Shown: positions 10,215-20,646 of the stretch, piece after piece
How the letters are laid out: each line of letters opens with the position of its first letter
Position numbering within the stretch: the first letter of the stretch is position 1
Source: Rhytidiadelphus loreus
Lineage: Eukaryota > Streptophyta > Bryopsida > Hypnales > Hylocomiaceae
Length of the DNA stretch: 64,000 nucleotides
Assembly (NCBI GenBank): GCA_947034895.1
Contig: OX344762.1
Coordinates: 52,307,087 to 52,371,086, forward strand
Reading direction: 5' to 3'
Program-made: the position numbers and the translations under genes
The notes under the pieces: model-generated
Database searches by the model: none
The model's input: the letters and a program-made list of their open reading frames with translations, nothing else
Told to the model about the DNA's origin: nothing

Positions 10215-12535
10215 CTACGGTGGACTGCGTACAGGTGAATTTCCAGGAGAAACATACCCATCGTCACTAAAATCAAATGTATTCCCGTATATTGGTCGTG
10301 GAGGACTATGTGGCGGCCTAACCATTGCATTCCAAGGATTATTGCGCAACCAATCCTCTTCATCCCTGCGGTTCTCGCGTTCTCTCATAAAATCTGGAAC
10401 AACGTCGTCTTCTTCCCCTGAAGACAAAGGCCCATCACGCTCGTCCTCATCGTTTCCATCTGCAAGCATCTGGTCGTAAAAAATGGCTGGGTTGTGTCCA
10501 CGTTTTTGACGTTCAAGTTTGCTGTTCGCGTAGATATACACCAATGTCTCTGCCTTTGTCGTGGCCAAGCGGTTTCGCACTTTATTGTGCACAAAGGAAT
10601 ACATGCTCCAATTCCTTTCACACGAAGATGCAGAGCACGTCAAACCGAGAATTCGCTTTGCAATTTTTGGAAGAGCATTGCCCCCCACACGATTCCACCA
10701 TTGATGAGGCAATAATTGACATTCAATGATATCGGGAGCCTCATGTAAAGGATTGAATGCACCTGTCTTCTCTTCAAATTGAGTTAGCTCCTGCATTGCT
10801 TCCACCACTGACACGTTCAATGGTACGCTCAGTTTTCGTATGACTCGATTCAAAGCTCCCTTCGCGTAGCCATTGTTATGAATAGCCTCCACATCACTCA
10901 AGTATGGATTTAGTAGTGCCCCCGCATAGTGTAGGTCAGTGATCATCAACTTCCAGCGAGCATCAAATTGTTTCTCATATCGTGTTGCCACCACTGGATC
11001 AAGGAAAAATGGAGCATTCTTGAGAGAATAAATGTGCTCCTTCAAGGCTGTCATCATTACTAAAGCTTTCGGCATTTCCGGGACTTTTCCATCAAAATGA
11101 TGAAGACAAAGCAGCACAAGCTCTACCATATGGAGGAAATTGTCGCACTGAACCCAGAACTCTTCTGAACGGATATCTTGCCTTGCAAGTTTGGCCTTGC
11201 CTTGCAAGTTTGGCCTTGCCTTGCAAGTTTGGCCTTGCCTATAATGAAATGTCCATTTCTGCGGTTTTGCAAACTCAACTCGAACGTCATATATGTCTCA
11301 TCCAGTGTCACATTGTGCACTGCTTGCTTGCAGTCTACCAAACGATCAATCATCAAGAAATTTGTGGCAAAACGTGTTTTGCTTGGAAGTCTCAACACTT
11401 TGTTTGGTGAAAATCTCCGAAACAACGCCAAAGTATGTTGGTATTTCTTGATGAACTTCACAATTGATGAAGCCTTTTTTACCAACTCCTTTACTTTCTG
11501 ATCCTTTCCCCAGTCTTCTAAGAGTAAGTCCAAAATGTGTGCCGCACAACCTTGCCTATAAATGTGAGGGTACCTTTCTTCCAACCTTGCCATCGCCCCC
11601 GTCATGACTGCAGCATTGTCCATACACAATTGCACAACGTTGGTAGGCCCAACTTCCTCAATGTATCGTGCCATCGTCTCAGTCGTGTAAGATATATCCT
11701 TCTTCTTCCCAGTACTATCCACTGATCCCAAAAAGACATCCCCGGCGGGACACACCAACATCATATTTAGTAATGGCCGCGAATTAGTATCGGACCAACC
11801 ATCTGAACAAATTATCGCTCCATACTGACTTATTGAAACCCTCGTCCGCTCCGAGACCATGGCTTCAACCGATGCCTTCTTAACATCTATCATTTTTGTG
11901 CGAATCGCATTATACGGTGGCGGTTGGTACACGAATCCAACTGCTGCAGTTTGTTTAACAGCATTCACGAAGGCCGGGTGGCGCACAACATTAAATGAAA
12001 TGTTTGCCTTGTAAAAGAAAGAAGCCCACAACCTATCCAACTCTTGTCTGCGGCCCGTCTGTAATGATTCATCCATGCTTTTTTGCCGAGAAACAGATGG
12101 CATGTTCCTCCTTCTCTCAAGTGTTGTTCCAGTAGAATCTACTGAATCAGGCGTAGGATTTGGTCTTGCATTTGATTCAAAGGGATTGAGAGACCCTTCT
12201 TCTTCGACATCCAACGCAGGTGCGACAATAGACTCTGCAACATTAACTGGTGCATCATGTCTAGCCGGTGCATCATACATCTCTTCGTAACTCATGGACC
12301 TTGGAACTTGCCCCTCGCCAGTCTGAAACTTTTCTCGTACAATTCTAGGGATCTCCTTACAACGCTCCGATGTAGTCGAGCCGCCATAGCCAAAGTGAAT
12401 CAATGCTCTCTTTCGTACAAATGCTTTGCTCCACCCACAAAACACGCATTTTCGAGCATGGGGGAAATTATCAATTGGGGTACACGGTACTAGCCAAGGG
12501 TCCCAATCCTTTGTGGACCTTCGCGTATCATTCAT
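10215..12535 (-). pseudogene. hAT transposase (BED finger, DUF659, hATC), frameshifted
   Basis: It starts at ATG 12535 (MNDTRRSTKDWDPW). A BED-type zinc finger follows: KCVFCGWSKAFVRKRALIHF then C..IP. The RNase-H-like core shows IICSDGWSDTNSRP and VQLCMDNAAVMTGA (putative catalytic Asp residues) and GCAAHILDLLLEDW, typical of DUF659/hAT. The second part has the hATC dimerisation domain with ILGLTCSASSCERNWS (the Glu completes the DDE set) and NRLATTKAETLVYIYAN. The two parts are in different frames. The break lies in three 19-bp repeats at 11183-11239. With one copy the frame is continuous (GKAKLARQDIRSEEFW); two extra copies add 38 bp and shift it. The gene would have supplied transposition of this element; as written it is inactive. 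A 15-bp-motif cluster lies about 285 bp upstream. Confidence 0.85.
11183..11239 (-). repeat. 19-bp tandem repeat x3 that frameshifts the transposase
   Basis: Minus-strand unit GGCAAGGCCAAACTTGCAA occurs three times with no differences, followed by GGCAAG and then the conserved coding sequence. The lack of divergence between copies implies recent expansion. Confidence 0.9.
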
Positions 12536-12818
12536 GGTCCCCCCCCCTCCCAACACCTTGTCCAGCCATGTAGTAGATCAACACTAGGTCTTCAAAGAAA
12601 ATGACTACAATAATCACACTAATACTATGGAAGATGTAATGACAAAGCAACCCGCTTAGAGTGGTCTTGTAAACCCTTCTAAACACGGTTGTTGCCCTCC
12701 GAAGAAGTTAAACGTCCGCATGAAGCCTCTTTCGAAGGTCCAAGACAAGAGTTTTATCAACGGAGCCAAGGTGATAAAACAAGGGGTACCCCTAGAACTT
12801 TATACAAGAAAACTCCTT

Positions 12819-13152
12819 GGACCCGCGGTCGCCCCATGAGAGAATGCGGGTCCAAAAACCTGAAATCAGTCAGGTGATGGGCGACTACGGGTCCAAGATT
12901 GGGCGACAGCGGGTCCAAGATTGGGCGACTGCGGATCCAGGAGTGGGCGACTGCGGGTCCAGGAGTGGGCGACTGCGGGTCCAGGAGTGGGCGACTGCGG
13001 GTCCAGAAGTGGGCGCCACGGGTCCAGTAATGGGCGACTGCAGGTCCAGAAACAGGCGACTGCGGGTCAGGAACGGGCGACTGCGGGTCCAGTAATGGGC
13101 GACTGCGGGTCCAAAAATAGGCGACTGCGGGTCCAGGAACGGGCGACTGCCA
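12819..13152 (+). repeat. GCGACTGCGGGT cluster 2 (upstream of hAT transposase)
   Basis: After one inverted copy (ACCCGCGGTCGCCCC at about 12820) the unit GGGCGACTGCGGGTCCAG repeats with a period near 18-22 bp in plus orientation. It is the most regular of the seven clusters. It lies between the transposase start (12535, minus strand) and the 3' end of the next gene. Confidence 0.9.
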
Positions 13153-13627
13153 TTTGTTTGGATAATTCTTGCATCCCCTGGGGTAATTTGGGGCCTATAA
13201 TTGAAACTATGAATTCAGAATTTCCACAAAAAAAATAAGCCTTGAAAATAAAAAATTCTAGTGTTTGCCCTGGAGTGGCAATAAGTAGGTCAATTCACCC
13301 TAGCCATGACAATTGCTCTGAACTTCAATAACAAGTTCTTTTCCAATCCGGCAAGTTTTTAATTTTCCTTTTTTTTTAATTCTCTTTTAATTCCGAAAGT
13401 CCGAACTCCCAAGGTCATTTTCCTGCCAAAATTCCTAGAATATTCAAGTATTCACAACATTGCAAACATAAATAACCAAAAATTCATATCTATATTTATG
13501 TACTCTTGTCAAGGAACTACATAGAATTCAATGTGCTTGCATTGGAATGTTCAAAATGGATAATATCCTTTTATATATACATAAGATGGAATATACATAG
13601 TCCTCAAAAATGTGCTAAAAATGAAAA
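13153..13627. other. AT-rich spacer
   Basis: No gene is visible. This is the probable 3' untranslated region of the minus-strand gene that ends at 13628. Confidence 0.4.
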
Positions 13628-15235
13628 TCATTCAACATCCATTTTGGCCTTTTCTTTGCGGTCATGAGCCTCACGTTCCATCTCATACAAGACTTTCCTA
13701 CCTTCCAACTGCAAAATCCTAAGGTATCGATCATCCTTCCCCAACTTCTTTTCCAACCAAAATTGCTTGTATGATTTTTGGAACTTCAAAACCGCCTTCA
13801 GTGCATCCCGATGTTCTTCCAATTTTGGATCCAATGACAAAGAAACCCCAAGCTTCTTTTTCAAGTCAACTACTTCCGTAAGAGACAATGCTTGTTTAGT
13901 AGCCACGTCTTTCCAACCACACATTTCTGCAACACGGTCAAGGGGGGCTTTGTCCTTTAATGCTTTCAAGGAATTTAATCTTGATTGTGCTTCTTCCACC
14001 CCTCGCTTCTCCAAGTCTATCTGATCTTCCTCCAGCTTGCATGCTTCCATAATTTTGGCAAGCCGTGATTTCGCAAACTCATTGCTAGAAGAACTAGATC
14101 CTCCAGCATGCCGAGAAGAGAATCTAAGGTAAAATGCTTCCAAGTCTAAAATCTTTGTTATTTGCGTTGACAAAAGAACTTGCCGACTTTCAAGTTCAGC
14201 ACGTAAGCTATTTACAATATCTCCACTCAAAGTTTGCGTTTCTTGATTGCGAAGCTTCTCACATTCTAGATGCTTTTCATCCAACTCATTTAGAAGCTTC
14301 TTGAGTTGAGCTTTGTAAACAACTTTGGTGTCCAACATTACTGTGTCAGGGACAGTTCTATCTTCAACAAATTCCTCACTTCGGTACATGTCATCAACAC
14401 AATCCAATTGGAACAAAGAAGGCTTCACATCTTCTTCTGTTTCCATCTCTGTCCAAAAAACATCATCTTCTGCTTCTTGCATGCATGCAAGCACATACTG
14501 CAAAACTTCGTCTTCTTCAGTGCAAGGGACTGTAATCGGATTCACCATAGCAAGAGGCAAAATATCGAGATTTTGTGGTTGCCTAGCTGGTTCACCCTCT
14601 TCTTCCATTCTCGGGGGAGGTAAATTTTGTGAAGTAGAAGCCACCATCGCCATGTTTTGGGGCTGCATTGGAGGGTCTTCACCAAGGTTGTCTTCCTCTC
14701 CCGAAGATGAATCAGATGACGTCCAATGAAACTGCTCATCGGGCACTCCCTCCTTCAAGTTTTTCTTCTGGCCTAGCCCTTCACGTGGATTGGCAGAAAG
14801 AGCTGCCCTTGGGATGTCTTTTGTCGGTGGAAGGCGAGTATGCTTCACTCCCTTGATTGAACTCCAATCCACGCTTCGAAACAAAATGAGTTCCGTATAC
14901 ACCATTGCACATATGAAATACGGGACTTCGTTCATGGGCACTGAATATGTGCCATACAAGTATCGATAAATTTCGATACAACGTTGCACAAATGCATCAT
15001 TACGGCATGGATGCAAATTGGCCGTATTATTGCGCCGATTCATGTAGTGCCGATGATAGGGGAATAACTTGTCGATGTGGCACCACCCCACGAAGGACTT
15101 ACAAGTCTTGGCGGTCCAGTGGCCCGTAATTCGATTCCAACCTCGGTAGGCCACACACGCTGGGTCCAAAAGGATGCGTTGTTGCCTAGGGTGCATGGCT
15201 CCTTTTGCCTTGGTCTTCTTCTTGTGGTCCGCCAT
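13628..15235 (-). CDS. hAT cargo protein with W/C/H-rich N-terminal domain and coiled coil (paralogue 1)
   Basis: This is a 535-residue open frame from ATG 15235 (MADHKKKTKAKGAMHPRQQR). The alternative start further upstream is not ATG. Residues about 30-135 form a conserved domain shared with two other genes in the same element: Trp-Asn, then Trp, then SFVGWCHIDKLFPYHRHYMN, NNTANLHPC, a Phe-x2-Arg-Cys helix and VDWSSIKG. Its Trp/Cys/His/Asn spacing could suit a metal or nucleic-acid site, but this is inference. An acidic linker (SSDSSSGEED) follows at about residue 180, then a long heptad-like region (about 325-535) rich in Leu, Lys and Glu, probably a coiled coil. There is no signal peptide or membrane helix. 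I do not recognise the family. A 15-bp-motif cluster begins about 230 bp upstream. It is intact, unlike its neighbours. Confidence 0.65.
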   Translation of the reverse strand: MADHKKKTKAKGAMHPRQQRILLDPACVAYRGWNRITGHWTAKTCKSFVGWCHIDKLFPYHRHYMNRRNNTANLHPCRNDAFVQRCIEIYRYLYGTYSVPMNEVPYFICAMVYTELILFRSVDWSSIKGVKHTRLPPTKDIPRAALSANPREGLGQKKNLKEGVPDEQFHWTSSDSSSGEEDNLGEDPPMQPQNMAMVASTSQNLPPPRMEEEGEPARQPQNLDILPLAMVNPITVPCTEEDEVLQYVLACMQEAEDDVFWTEMETEEDVKPSLFQLDCVDDMYRSEEFVEDRTVPDTVMLDTKVVYKAQLKKLLNELDEKHLECEKLRNQETQTLSGDIVNSLRAELESRQVLLSTQITKILDLEAFYLRFSSRHAGGSSSSSNEFAKSRLAKIMEACKLEEDQIDLEKRGVEEAQSRLNSLKALKDKAPLDRVAEMCGWKDVATKQALSLTEVVDLKKKLGVSLSLDPKLEEHRDALKAVLKFQKSYKQFWLEKKLGKDDRYLRILQLEGRKVLYEMEREAHDRKEKAKMDVE

Positions 15236-15465
15236 TGGAGATGCTCTTGAGATTTGGGGCAAGGAATCTAAACTTAACCCTAAACCGCAAAGTATTATCT
15301 AGCGATTAGTGAGTGATGGAGTAAAATCAAGAACATGAGCTACATGTAAGTGAAACTCAAAACCCAAGCTCCCGGGCACGCAATCAGCCACTGTAAAGTA
15401 GGTGAAAGGCAGTACGCAGCAAGAAGGGAAAGTGGCGAAGTCGAGTGGGGAGACAGCTAATTAAT

Positions 15466-15765
15466 CCGCAATCGCCCTGGGGCGAGTGCGGGAAGGGGCG
15501 CGTGCAGGTCTGAGAGCGACTGCGGGTAGGGCGACTGCGGGTCTAAGGGGCCGACTGCGAAGGCGACTGCGGGTAGGGCGACTGCGGGTCTGGGGCTACT
15601 GGGGATGGGCGACCGCGGGTCGATGGCTATAGAAGTACTGGGGTCCTGCGCGACTACGGATAGGGCGACTGCGGGTCTGGGGCTACTGGGGATGGGCGAC
15701 CGCGTGTGGAGCACCACAGAGTAATTTCTGGACCCCTACAGTGGGGCGACTGTGGGTACAGGGCG
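15466..15765 (+). repeat. GCGACTGCGGGT cluster 3 (upstream of cargo paralogue 1)
   Basis: Copies of GGGCGACTGCGGGTCT alternate with GGGGCTACTGGGGATGGGCG. An approximately 90-bp block appears twice (about 15565-15630 and 15660-15720), so the cluster grows by local tandem duplication. Confidence 0.85.
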
Positions 15766-17022
15766 GGATTTTGAATTTCTGAACCTCTAAGACTTTCACT
15801 TTGAAGTTCTCTTACACAAAATTGTGGACATAAATTTTAGTTACCAATGCACTTCATAAAAATGTATTGCACCTTTTCATCTTTTATTTAAAAATTTGGG
15901 TTATGCATCTTTAGCCATTTTATTAATTATTGTTGCAACTTATTAGATTTGACATGCAAAAAGAGGATTCCCACCCTAACATCACTTCTGCAATTTCAAT
16001 AAGAAAATAATCAAACATAAGAAATTTACCATCCATGATTCACATGGTTGCGTTTTATTTTCCAATGCAATCTCTATTATGTTTAGTTTGAATTTGTATG
16101 GTGAATCCATTGTAAAACAAGATCCAACTATGAAGAATGTGGAATTCTTGATCAATGTAGACCACTTTCGGAGAGCTCCAAAAGAAGGGGTTTGGGAATT
16201 GAGGGATAAATACCTTTTATTCATTTATGGTCAAGTGTGATTGACACATTATAAATTGCGTGAGAGAACAAAACTCAATATAATCAATTATACAATGCAT
16301 AGGATAGGTGTAGTAAGATGGTTGTTCAAATATCTCATAAGGATTGGGTGTGACAGCATGAGCTCCCATATAACTTTCATCATGTGCTTCATCAAGCACC
16401 GTGAAGGTGTAGTTGGGAACTAATTGTCACAATTAATTGTCATAGCTATTTCCCAGCTGATTTCATGGTTTTGTTCAAATTTTATTTATCTGTACATTCA
16501 TAGGTATCCAAACAATAAAACTTGTTTCATATTAATTAAAAGTGTAGCCATCATATTTACAAACAAAGGGATTAAATCAAGGGCATACATTTGTACATTT
16601 TCAATATTTGGGGATTTCAAACTTGTGAACCAAGAATAACAAGCCACAACATTTATGGGTATATATTTTATTGGGGGGGTCACATTTATGGGTATATATT
16701 TTTTGGGAGGGGTCACATATGTAAACCATTAAAGTATTGGGCACTAATCAATTAAACATTCATATACCATGGACTGTTTAGCAAAATATGATCATCCATC
16801 TGAGATAAACAATCCATGCATTGTTTAGCAAAATCATAGTATAGAAATGTAAAATGAAGTTCTTTGTCAAGCACATTGCTATTTCACATGTCTAGCATGA
16901 CTTTAGTACTATTATCTTCATAAATAACTTATTTCTTTTTATGATCCCAACTCAAAAATCAAAATAGGGTCTTATGCCATGGTACAAGGCTGCCGTTTGA
17001 TGCACCACAACAATGTCTCTAG
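15766..17022. other. AT-rich spacer in hAT
   Basis: No convincing coding sequence. A short direct repeat of TTTATGGGTATATATTTT occurs at about 16650 and 16686. Confidence 0.4.
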
Positions 17023-18338
17023 TCACGAACGATTTGCCTGTGGCACAAGGTTGTCCAAGTTTGCGCGAGCTTGGTTTAACCTATTATTGGTCTGCTCAAA
17101 GATATCCGTGGTGTTGATTTGAACGCTCAGAGATTGTGTAAATGCGCGTTCCGTCCCGTGCTCATCATCCTAAGGTGGAATTGTCATTAGTACATATGAT
17201 ATTCACAGAATGGGGTACAAACAATACTAACCTAGCAAGTATATTAACTCGTGTTGTAGTATTGCACTAACCTTAATGAGTTGTAACAACAAGCATCCAT
17301 TCTCAGACTCGGAAAGTTTCTCGACATCCTCAAATTCTTCTAATAAAGCCCTGCATCTCCTGGCCCCCCATATCAATGAATATTAAAACATAACAACTAC
17401 ATATGGGTATTTTTAGCATATAATCTTATAATACAAGTTCTATACTAGAACAACCGAACCTGAGGTTTGTGCAATCTTTTCCTTGCCGAACCCACACATA
17501 TTCTTCCATCATGGCCCACCCCTCCCTAATGGCCTCATAAAATTTGGCTCCTCAAACAATATCGCATGTGTTTTGTATCAAACACATCACTCGTCCTGCA
17601 GCAAATAAGCACTAATAGTGAGATGAAATGTCCACCACTAACTATCCAACTAGAAATGTTCATTAATACATGTTCATTTCATTATTCAAGGATTCAAATC
17701 ACCTATACAAAATGAAGGGCAATATTTTACTCACCCATTTTGCTGGCTTGGAAATGGCCTTTGGACTCATTGCATTGGCCATAATGAGCAAAGCAATACA
17801 ATTTGTAGCCTTTCCAAAAGTCCTTAATCCTATTTCAAAGATCACAAATCAATTCCAATAGAATAGTCATTGTCATGGTGATTCTCCCACCTATTAAAAA
17901 GACATTGTCTACAATACAAGTGGATGACAATAAGGAAGTCAAAGGCAAACTAAACAAATTTTTACCGGAAATATTCATGGTCGAGAATAATTATGACTTC
18001 CTCTGAGCACTTGCTAAATTGAACACCTGCCATTAAGCCTGTAAGGAGCCAAATAACTAATCATTAGCAATGCAAGAAGATTAAATTTGAATAGGCTACA
18101 TAACAATTGAGGCCCCCCTACGTTACTATAACACCCAAAAATGAAAGAGAATCAATGAAGAACCAAATGAATCATTTTCATTTGAATTGCTAATTGTTTT
18201 AAATGTGAATTTAGTGTACCCTTTTTTGGTGACTTCACACCCATTTGTGTGTGCATCCTTATTATTCAACAACTTTGCCACAATGAATGCAATTGCCGTT
18301 TCAAGGCCCTCTACATCAAATGGCTTTGATATTCTCAC
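17023..18338 (-). pseudogene. Decayed multi-exon cargo gene of unknown function
   Basis: Several minus-strand exons with plausible GT..AG borders can be joined: about 18338-18200 (RISKPFDVEGLETAIAF), about 18035-17968 (LMAGVQFSKCSEEVIIILDH), 17829 leftward (IKDFWKGYKLYCFAHYGQCN), about 17590-17460 (EAIREGWAMMEEYVWVRQGK), about 17360-17280 (EEFEDVEKLSESENGCLLLQ) and a last exon ending at 17023 (RANLDNLVPQANRS then TGA). The 17829 exon joins the previous one through a split Arg codon. A TGA at 17554-17552 interrupts the 17590-17460 exon, consistent with CGA to TGA decay. No domain is recognised. Cluster 4 lies just upstream, as for the other genes of the element. Confidence 0.45.
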
Positions 18339-18520
18339 TATCCTAAACTAATGGAAAAGATTTTGGGTTCATTGAAGTATACAAGAAGTGTCTGCTGTAT
18401 TGTTGGCTGTTTGTGGGAAACCAAAAAAACCACGAGACCTCCACAACATTGGGCCCACATTCAGCCACTACAAGGCGCAGTTATGAAAATTATGGACCAC
18501 AGGCTGGAACAGCCCATGAA

Positions 18521-19091
18521 ATACCCGCGGTCGCCAGGGGCGCATGCGCTAACCCTAACACGGATACTAGGGCGACAGCGCATGGGGCGACTGCGCGTGG
18601 GGTGACCGCGGGTCCGGTCCAAGGATCCCTCGCGTCTTTCAAGGGCGACCTCGGGTCCTCGAGGGGGAAACACATTTCAAAATCCCCCCTCCATCAGGGC
18701 AACTGCGCATAGGGGGCGACTGCGGGTCAAGGAGAAAATGCAAACTCCTTGACCCGCAGTCGCCCCCTACGCGCAGTCGCCCATATGGAAGGGGAGGGAG
18801 ACACCAAATACTTTTCCGCCCTCTATCAGGGTGACTGCGCGTAGGGGGCGACTGCAGGTCAAGGTGGGAGACACCAAAAATTTCGAAAATGCAATCTCCC
18901 CCCTTCCATCAGGGCGACTGCGCGTAGGGGGTGACTACGGGTCAAGGTGGGAGACACCAAAAATTTTGAAAATGCAATCTCCCCCCTTCCATCAGGGCGA
19001 CTTCGCGTAGGGGGCGACTGCGGGTCCCCAGATCACTTCCAAAATCAGACCTGGGGTTCTAGGGCGACTGCGCTTTGGGTGACTGTGGGTA
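18521..19091. repeat. GCGACTGCGGGT cluster 4, with inverted copies
   Basis: It contains GGGCGACTGCGGGTC and the variant GGGCGACTGCGCGTAG in pairs. Around 18831-19030 a unit of about 80-95 bp (motif pair plus AAGGTGGGAGACACCAAAAA) is repeated in tandem. It lies between the minus-strand decayed gene and the plus-strand kinase gene. Confidence 0.85.
18697..18782. repeat. Strong hairpin made from inverted 15-bp motifs
   Basis: Arms 18697-18734 and 18745-18782 are nearly perfect inverted complements (core GGCGACTGCGGGTCAAGGAG), separated by a 10-base loop AAAATGCAAA. Confidence 0.85.
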
Positions 19092-19665
19092 TGGGCATGT
19101 TTCACAAGATTAATTTTTTTTTTGGGACCCCTCTCCCTTATTGTTTCTAATTCCCTTTAATCATATGTTACTTCCTCCATTTTGTTTACAAATTCAACAA
19201 GACAAACAAATCCTAGGTTTTGCATTAGCTCTCCAACACTCCTTTGGCAAGAAGTTCCAAATAAAAGTTTTATGTACATTCTAATAGTGGGGAGGTGTAA
19301 TTAGATTTATTTGGGCATGATTAGATTTATTTGGGCATGTTTCACGAGATGGTGTTTTTTTTTGGACCTCTCCCTTATTGTTTCTAATTCCCTTTAATCA
19401 TATGTTACTTCCTCCATTTTGTTTACAAATTCAACAAGACAAACAAATCCTAGGTTTTGCATTAGCTCTCCAACATTCCTTTGGCAAGAAGTTCTAAATG
19501 AAAGTTTTATGTACATTCTAATAGTGGGGAGGTGTAATTAGATTTATTTGGGCATGTTTCACGAGATGGTGTTTTTTTTGGGACCTCTCCCTTATTGTTT
19601 CTAATTTCCTTTAATCATATGTTACTTCCTCCATTTTGTTTACAAATTCAACAAGACAAAAAAGA
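19092..19665 (+). repeat. About 2.5 tandem copies of a roughly 225-bp unit
   Basis: Each unit runs from GGGCATGTTTCAC.AGAT through CCTCTCCCTTATTGTTTCTA and ACAAATCCTAGGTTTTGCAT to GGGGAGGTGTAATTAG. Starts lie near 19092, 19334 and 19550. Copies are very similar, so this is a recent expansion. Confidence 0.8.
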
Positions 19666-19774
19666 CATGATTCTGTTTTAGGTCTAAAACACTACATCTC
19701 GTGTAGGATGTGTAAGTATTTTATGTAGGTTTAAGGATTTGATTCTAGATAAAAGTTGTATTATTGTTTTCCAA

Positions 19775-19803
19775 GGTCTAGGGTCTAGGGTTTAGGGTTT
19801 GGG
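19775..19803 (+). repeat. Short interstitial telomere-like repeat
   Basis: It reads CTAGGGTCTAGGGTTTAGGG, matching the plant telomere unit TTTAGGG with variants. Confidence 0.6.
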
Positions 19804-19964
19804 AAACCCTTCACATTATGAGAATAATTCTTCCATTGCCTTGCTATGTCTTTGATATGAACTGACGCCTAACATTTATTACCAATTTAGTATGTGAGAT
19901 AAGGAAAAATCAATTAGAATATGCTGCAGATGCTAATTAGTGTTGGGTCAGATTGGTTGTTGGT

Positions 19965-20461
19965 TTAGGGCGACCTCGGGTCAGGGGCGACCGCGGGTCA
20001 TTGACGAAGCAAAAAACACATTTGAATCGGGGCGACTGCGCGTAGGGGGCGACTGCGGGTCAAGGAGGGAGACTAATATTTTGGAAAATGCAAACTCAAT
20101 CTCCAGTAGGGCGACTGCGCGTAGGGGGCGACTGCGGGTCAAGGAGGGAGACTGATTTTTTGGAAAATGCAAACTCAATCTCCAGTGGGGCGACTGCGCG
20201 TAGGGGGCGACTGCGGGTCGAAGAGACTTCTTTGTGGGCGACCGCATGTGCAAATTTCGGGATGGTTTAGTTGGTACCCGCGGTCGCCCACGATCCGCAG
20301 TCGCCCATTTCAGCGCTCCAAAAACGCGCAGTCGCCCATTCCCGTTGTCTTCAGACCCGCAGTCGCCCCTCCTCAGACCCGTAGTCGCCCCACTTCAGAC
20401 CCGCAGTCGCCCCCTCCTGACCCGCAGTCACCCAAACGCACGCGCCCTGAGGCGACTTGAT
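19965..20461. repeat. GCGACTGCGGGT cluster 5 (upstream of kinase gene)
   Basis: Plus-oriented copies up to about 20222, including three tandem units of about 79 bp (motif pair plus AATGCAAACTCAATCTCCAG), are followed from about 20277 by inverted copies (GACCCGCAGTCGCCCC). It ends about 185 bp before the kinase start codon. Confidence 0.9.
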
Positions 20462-20646
20462 TCGGGTACTTAAGCATTAGCCCCACTTCCGATTCTCACC
20501 TTACTTTAGCCTTGCGCACTGTCTTTCACCTACCTTCAGGTGGCTGGATGCGTGCCCGTGGGCTGGGGTTTCAATTGGGGGGGGAATTTTTACCCTTTCA
20601 ATCTACGAATTTTAAACTACGGTTTTGAATTGTTTTTAAGTACAAC

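Noticed and set aside
12817..13238. Open frames over the motif clusters (also 18351-18712, 19940-20473, 23987-24301, 29635-30012) reading RLRVG or PAVAP repeats
   Set aside because: They arise because the 15-18 bp motif lacks stops in several frames; they have no independent codon structure.
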